Shown: in pieces, positions 59,802 to 64,000 of the stretch
Numbering within the stretch: position 1 is the stretch's first letter
Layout: every line of letters starts with the position of its first letter
Source: CAXBCP01 sp963974055
Lineage (GTDB): Bacteria; Pseudomonadota; Alphaproteobacteria; MPNO01; UBA830
Assembly (NCBI GenBank): GCA_963974055.1
Contig: CAXBCP010000018.1
Location: forward strand, 34,743 to 98,742
Direction of reading: 5' to 3'
DNA length: 64,000 nucleotides
Translations under genes and position numbers: made by a program
Notes under the pieces: generated by a model
What the model saw: the letters and a program-made list of their open reading frames with translations, nothing else
Database searches by the model: none
What the model was told of the DNA's origin: nothing

Positions 59802-60692
59802 TCAGGATTTTTTTGACGGCCGGACCACACAATACTGACCGCCGGCTTTCAGGCGACGACAGATGGACCGCGCCGTTTTTGCACTGGCGACCCTGACACC
59901 GAGCCTGAGGTAACGGCCTTTTTTCGGGCCGAGATTCACTTCGGAAACCGCTTTCGACTGTGATCCGAGTACTTTGCTGAACCGTTTTCTCAGGCTCCGC
60001 CAACCGCGTTCCAGCGTCCTGGTCGATTTATACGAACCGAGATGAACGTATAAATCGCCTTTTGCATTGCGCCGCGATTTCCTGATCTCGGTCGGTGCCG
60101 TCGTCGAAGCGGCTTGGCGGGGTTTCGGCTGGGACATCGCCACGGGCGGCGGAGTTTCGCTCTCCGGCGGGGCCAGCGCCGCCAGCCGGTAGACCGAACC
60201 GTTCGCCGCTTTGGCGGCCTCGGCCGATGGCGGCGGGAGGGTCATGCCGAGCGCCATAAGCGTCGTTTTGATCGCGAACAGGCGTCGCTGGGCGACTTCG
60301 GTCACCGTTCCCGAATAGATAAAATCGTTGCCGCAGCGCAGCACGGCGGGCATCGGATGATTGCCTTTCGAGAGGCGGTCGAGCACCGTGTATGCGGCAG
60401 CGCCCCGCCCTGCAAGGTCGAGGGAAAGGCCGTAATTCAATTGGGCGCGCGGATGGTCAGGATGGGCAACGACGAGTTTCTGCGTGGCGGCCACCGCGGC
60501 GAGCCCGTCTTTGCGGCAATAGGCGTCGGCAAAGGCGATCGTGTCGAGCCGCATGGGGTCCTGCTTGACGCCGGATCCGGTGGCACTTTCCATCGTTTCC
60601 GGCTTCTTGCCGCCGGTCAGGGTGTCGAGTGCCGGCAGTGAACAGGCCGACAGGCCGGCAACGAGGAACGGGAACAGGAAATACGGATTCAT
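59802..60692 (-). CDS. lipoprotein with C-terminal SPOR-like domain
   Basis: A 296-residue protein with a lipoprotein signal (lipobox LSAC near residues 14-17), a helical TPR-like region (FADAYCRKDGLAAVAATQKL, AQLNYGLSLDLAGRGAAAYT), a Pro/Ala-rich linker, and a basic C-terminal SPOR-like domain (LYVHLGSYKSTRTLERGW ... YLRLGVRVASAKTARSICR). SPOR domains bind denuded peptidoglycan at division sites. Convergent with mtnA, two bases apart. Confidence 0.78.
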   Translation of the reverse strand: MNPYFLFPFLVAGLSACSLPALDTLTGGKKPETMESATGSGVKQDPMRLDTIAFADAYCRKDGLAAVAATQKLVVAHPDHPRAQLNYGLSLDLAGRGAAAYTVLDRLSKGNHPMPAVLRCGNDFIYSGTVTEVAQRRLFAIKTTLMALGMTLPPPSAEAAKAANGSVYRLAALAPPESETPPPVAMSQPKPRQAASTTAPTEIRKSRRNAKGDLYVHLGSYKSTRTLERGWRSLRKRFSKVLGSQSKAVSEVNLGPKKGRYLRLGVRVASAKTARSICRRLKAGGQYCVVRPSKKS

Positions 60693-60695
60693 GAC

Positions 60696-61694
60696 CTAGC
60701 CTCCAATCGACTGCAACAGGTAGCGGCTGTTGCGCGCCTGCGCGGGGCGGGCGTTCCTGCCGATTATGCCGTGCAGCTTTGCGATCTGGCCGCTGGAAAA
60801 GCGCACAGGCTCCTGCAGCACCAGCCAGTTCACTTTCTCGGAGCAGGGCGGTGTCGTCAGAGATCCGTCATACCGGAAATACTTCGTGTTTTCGGGCAGG
60901 AGGTCGCGGGCATTGATCAGCGCCCGGGTGTCCGCCGATTTCGTATGGGGTCGTGCCGGCAGGCGGTCCCATATTTCGCGGGCCGCGAGGTTGTAATCGC
61001 CGAATGCCGCCAGGACGCCGATGACGGCAAGCTGTCCGCGCTCGTTGCGGTGCACGAAATGGATTTCCATCGGGAAACTGCGTCCCGCAATGCGATGTTC
61101 GCTCGGGGTATGGAAATGAAACTGCAGCAGGTCGTACCGGTCGGCGCCCAGGGTGATATAGCTGCCCTTGCCGTAATTGGCCTGCACCGTATGGCCGTTA
61201 TTGACCATTTCGATCAGCGATACCTTGTAGTGGATGCCGAGCGGCGCAAGCTGTCCGGCCTCCGCAGATTCGATGTTGATCGGAGACTGGCGGCGGCCGG
61301 CTGCGCAGGTCCTGTATGCCTGTTTGATGCCGCCCCAATGGGCGGGGCCGCCGTCGCCTTCATAACCCCAGTTTACAATATGTGATTTCGGCGCGCCGGC
61401 ATGGCCCGGCTGCATTCCGGACGGAGCCGTCTTCGTCTTTTTCATTACCGGCTTCACGGTTGGCGCCTTTTGCGCAGCCTCGGGCATGGCAGGCGCGGGC
61501 ACACTCTTCGATGTCTTTCTGGCGGCTGGGCGGTGGGGCTGTTCCGAATGTGCCGGCGTCAGCGCCATCGGCTTTTTCGCGGTCGGATGCGCGTCGTCCT
61601 GATGGGGATCGGATGCCAGCGCGCTGCCGGCGCCGAACAGGGCGGCAATTGCAGCGCAGCGCAGGAGTAGGCTGATGGGGCTCAACGTTTTCAT
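60696..61694 (-). CDS. alpha-type carbonic anhydrase, exported
   Basis: A 332-residue periplasmic enzyme (CO2/bicarbonate interconversion). Signal peptide about 1-26 (ending ALA), a long Ala/Pro/Lys-rich linker (about 30-115), then the alpha-CA domain: WGYEGDGGPAHWG, RQSPINIES, LLQFHFHTPSEH (two zinc His) and EIHFVHRNE (third His), and YRYDGSLTTPPCSE. ATG 61694 is preceded by GGAAA. The lipoprotein gene lies three bases downstream on the same strand, so they are probably co-transcribed. Confidence 0.9.
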   Translation of the reverse strand: MKTLSPISLLLRCAAIAALFGAGSALASDPHQDDAHPTAKKPMALTPAHSEQPHRPAARKTSKSVPAPAMPEAAQKAPTVKPVMKKTKTAPSGMQPGHAGAPKSHIVNWGYEGDGGPAHWGGIKQAYRTCAAGRRQSPINIESAEAGQLAPLGIHYKVSLIEMVNNGHTVQANYGKGSYITLGADRYDLLQFHFHTPSEHRIAGRSFPMEIHFVHRNERGQLAVIGVLAAFGDYNLAAREIWDRLPARPHTKSADTRALINARDLLPENTKYFRYDGSLTTPPCSEKVNWLVLQEPVRFSSGQIAKLHGIIGRNARPAQARNSRYLLQSIGG

Positions 61695-61749
61695 TTCCCG
61701 TTTCCTCCACCCGTGGCGAAGTTCTGAATCGTTCCGGGGACAGAGTTCC

Positions 61750-61772
61750 TCTTTTTGGTAAATACTTGGTAA
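61750..61772. repeat. short direct repeat upstream of the carbonic anhydrase
   Basis: TTGGTAAA occurs twice, 11 bases apart, about 60 bases upstream of the carbonic anhydrase ATG in the divergent region before the aldolase/SDR gene. One helical turn spacing would suit a dimeric regulator. The remaining 209-base gap 61695-61903 shows nothing else. Confidence 0.3.
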
Positions 61773-61903
61773 ACAAGCGGATATTGGCGGGAAGACAATG
61801 TGCAGAGCGGGCTTGAGAATCAGGCCGGCTTCGATCACATTGCCCCGCCCGAAGGGCGCGATACGCGCAGGCCGAACCAGATAAATACGACGAAAGAAAA
61901 CCG

Positions 61904-63952
61904 ATGAAGAGCAGATGGTCAGACAAAGCAGCGAAGGCGGCGGTGCGGAAATACGCCGCCGCCGATATCGGCGAAGATCTTGCCCTCCGCGTTTACACGA
62001 CGCAGTTGCTCGGCAACGATCCGCGCCTCGTCCTTCACGGCGGCGGGAACACGTCGGTCAAAACCCGGATGAAGGATACAGCGGGGGATACGGTCGAGGT
62101 GCTGTGCGTCAAGGGATCCGGCTGGGATATGGGAAATATCGAGCCGCCGGGTCTGCCCGCTGTCCGGCTGGACGCGATTCGCAAACTGCGGAAGCTCAAA
62201 AAACTGTCCGATGAGGATATGGTCAACGCACAGCGCGGTGCCCTGCTGGATTCCGGCTCCCCCAATCCATCCGTCGAGACGCTGCTGCATGCCTTCCTGC
62301 CGCATAAATTCGTCGACCATACGCATTCCGATGCCGTGCTGGCCGTTACCGACCAGCCTGATGGCGACAGCATTTGCCGCGAACTCTATGGCGATCGCGT
62401 GGCGCTGGTGCCCTATATCATGCCGGGATTCGATCTCGCGCAGTCCTGCGCCCGCGTCTGGGAGAAAAACCCGGATGTCGAAGGTCTCATTCTTCTCAAA
62501 CACGGCATTTTCACCTTTGGCGAAACGGCCCGGATCGCCTATGAGCGGATGATCGACCTGGTGACGATCGCGGAAAAACGGCTGGCGCAGTCCAAGCCGT
62601 CGAAATCCTTTGCATCGATCCGTTTGCCCCGGGCGATTGCGTCTGTCGAGGACATCGCCCCCGTCCTGCGTGGGCTGGTCGCCGATCCCACGGACGGTGA
62701 CTGGCGCCGCATGGTGATGGACTTCCGGAATTCGAAGGATGCGCTTGCCTATGTGAACGGCAGGGACGTCGCAACCTACGCGACCGTCGGCCCGGTGACG
62801 CCGGATCATGTTATCCGCACCAAGCCGAAGCCTCTTATCCTGCCGGCGCCGCGGGCGGACGACCTGCTTGGGTTTGCCGAAGCCGCGGCCGGTGCGGTCG
62901 ATGCGTATGAGAAGGATTACAGGCGTTATTTCGAACGCAACAACAGGAAGCTGAAAGCCCCCAAGACTGCGCTCGATCCGCTGCCCCGGGTAATTCTGGT
63001 CCAGGGGCTCGGTCTGTTCGGACTCGGAAAATCCGCAAAGGATGCGGGCATCGCCGCCGATCTTGCCGAAACCACCGCCCGTGTTATCGCCGATGCCGAG
63101 CGCCTGGGCCGTTTCAAATGCATCCCGGAGAAAGACATCTTTGAAATCGAATACTGGTCGCTCGAGCAGGCCAAACTTGGCAAAGCGGCCGAAAAACCGC
63201 TCTCCCGCCATGTTGTTGCGGTGACCGGGGGCGGCTCCGGGATCGGCCGGGCGACCGCTGCTGGTTTTGCTCGCGCGGGTGCTGAAGTCGCCGTGCTCGA
63301 CCGGGATATAGACGCGGCACGCCGCGTCGCGTCGTCGATCGGCGGAATTGCCGTTCAGTGCGATGTGACCCGCACCGCTTCGGTAGACCGGGCATTCGCG
63401 AAAATCGTCCGCGCCTTTGGCGGCCTCGATATTCTGGTTTCGAATGCGGGCGCCGCCTGGCAGGGCCGGATCGGGGACGTGGACGAAAAGGTCCTGCGCG
63501 ACAGTTTCGAGCTTAACTTCTGGGGGCATCAGCGTTGCGCCCAGGCGGCCGTTGCGATCATGAAAGCGCAGGGAACCGGCGGGGCGCTGCTGTTCAATAC
63601 GTCGAAACAGGCCGTTAATCCGGGGCTGGATTTCGGGCCCTACGGCCTGCCGAAGGCATCGACGCTGTTCCTGTCGCGGCAATATGCGCTGGATCACGGC
63701 GGCGACGGTATCCGCTCGAATGCGGTGAATGCGGACCGTATCCGGACCGGGCTGCTGACCGACGAGATGATTTCGTCGCGCTCGACCGCGCGGGGCCTCA
63801 GCGAAAGCGATTACATGGCGGGCAATCTGCTCGGCCGCGAAGTGACGGCCGAGGACGTTGCACAGGCGTTTGTCGATCTGGCACTGGCAAAGAAAACCAC
63901 GGGCGCAGTGATGACGGTCGATGGCGGCAATATTGCCGCCGCTTTGCGCTAG
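61904..63952 (+). CDS. bifunctional class II aldolase / short-chain dehydrogenase fusion
   Basis: A 682-residue fusion. Residues 1-360 are a class II aldolase/adducin domain with HGGGNTSVKTRMKD, DHTHSDAVLAVTDQ (metal histidines) and LKHGIFTFGETA; residues 430-680 are an SDR with VTGGGSGIGRATAAGFARAG, SNAGAAWQGRIG and YGLPKASTLFLSRQ. Family members are annotated rhamnulose-1-phosphate aldolase/alcohol dehydrogenase, reported to cleave a ketose phosphate and oxidise the lactaldehyde. Actual sugar substrate is unknown. Confidence 0.93.
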   Translation: MKSRWSDKAAKAAVRKYAAADIGEDLALRVYTTQLLGNDPRLVLHGGGNTSVKTRMKDTAGDTVEVLCVKGSGWDMGNIEPPGLPAVRLDAIRKLRKLKKLSDEDMVNAQRGALLDSGSPNPSVETLLHAFLPHKFVDHTHSDAVLAVTDQPDGDSICRELYGDRVALVPYIMPGFDLAQSCARVWEKNPDVEGLILLKHGIFTFGETARIAYERMIDLVTIAEKRLAQSKPSKSFASIRLPRAIASVEDIAPVLRGLVADPTDGDWRRMVMDFRNSKDALAYVNGRDVATYATVGPVTPDHVIRTKPKPLILPAPRADDLLGFAEAAAGAVDAYEKDYRRYFERNNRKLKAPKTALDPLPRVILVQGLGLFGLGKSAKDAGIAADLAETTARVIADAERLGRFKCIPEKDIFEIEYWSLEQAKLGKAAEKPLSRHVVAVTGGGSGIGRATAAGFARAGAEVAVLDRDIDAARRVASSIGGIAVQCDVTRTASVDRAFAKIVRAFGGLDILVSNAGAAWQGRIGDVDEKVLRDSFELNFWGHQRCAQAAVAIMKAQGTGGALLFNTSKQAVNPGLDFGPYGLPKASTLFLSRQYALDHGGDGIRSNAVNADRIRTGLLTDEMISSRSTARGLSESDYMAGNLLGREVTAEDVAQAFVDLALAKKTTGAVMTVDGGNIAAALR

Positions 63953-64000
63953 AGCGTTTCATGTTTTGACGGAAGCGTATCCAGCGTTTTCGAAGTAGTT

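Noticed and set aside
61919..63697. Reverse-strand frame of about 590 codons opposite the aldolase/SDR gene
   Set aside because: Antisense to a strong fusion protein with clear motifs; composition (Arg, Gly, His rich) is that of a shadow.
1..64000. tRNA, rRNA, CRISPR arrays, insertion sequences or prophage genes
   Set aside because: No cloverleaf, spaced direct repeats, transposase or phage structural gene was seen in gaps or reading frames; a covariance-model search could still find a missed small RNA.

Overview
This is a GC-rich chromosomal window from an alphaproteobacterium, most likely a Rhodospirillales-type heterotroph. The lineage call rests on gene sets recalled as typical of that class: the chorismate mutase / hisC / prephenate dehydrogenase operon divergent from metX-metW, the phaA-phaB, phaC and phaR set, a three-gene cytochrome bc1 operon (petABC), and the MoxR / DUF58 / DUF4159 operon beside DUF1285, Nudix and CCA-transferase genes. 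Rank below class is inference. No rRNA, tRNA, CRISPR array, insertion sequence or phage gene was recognised, and the window reads as ordinary core and catabolic chromosome.

Layout. 1-7.1 kb: end of a DMT exporter, a DUF2125 protein, the tyrosine/phenylalanine branch genes, metX-metW and a methyltransferase. 7.2-11.4 kb: glyoxalase II, a GST, a flavin monooxygenase and a second DMT exporter. 11.4-15.8 kb: polyhydroxyalkanoate (PHA) metabolism (phaB, phaA, phaC with an overlapping PhaE-like gene, phaR). 15.8-18.3 kb: a GGDEF/EAL protein and a small, sharply delimited transcription unit. 18.5-23.2 kb: malate synthase G, an oxalate-CoA-ligase-like enzyme and a PanE-like reductase, which together read as an oxalate-to-malate route. 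23.2-28.4 kb: a periplasmic binding protein, hydrolases, two hotdog thioesterases and an orphan TRAP binding protein. 28.4-33.5 kb: a leftward operon of a phenylacetyl-CoA-epoxidase-like oxygenase whose PaaD is split into two genes, with a TetR regulator upstream and a nitroreductase and enoyl-CoA hydratase downstream. 33.6-38.8 kb: a PEP-CTERM surface protein and an eight-PAS histidine kinase. 38.9-40.9 kb: GST, VOC protein, MarR regulator. 40.9-47.7 kb: MoxR operon. 47.7-54.2 kb: DUF1285, Nudix, DUF6111, CCA transferase, UbiD, hemF, trmL. 54.3-57.3 kb: petABC with a leader ORF. 57.3-64 kb: VOC protein, methionine salvage (mtnP-mtnA), a SPOR lipoprotein, an alpha-carbonic anhydrase and an aldolase/SDR fusion.

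The genes fit an aerobic organism that stores carbon as PHA, respires through cytochrome bc1 and degrades small organic acids and aromatic-type CoA thioesters. The most notable points are the oxalate assimilation cluster, the split-PaaD oxygenase operon without a visible PaaE, the out-of-frame overlap of the PhaE-like gene with phaC, shared TGC-rich candidate PhaR operators, and the small orphan gene bounded by a near-consensus promoter and a strong terminator. Calls are from reading motifs and context by eye; no database search was run.
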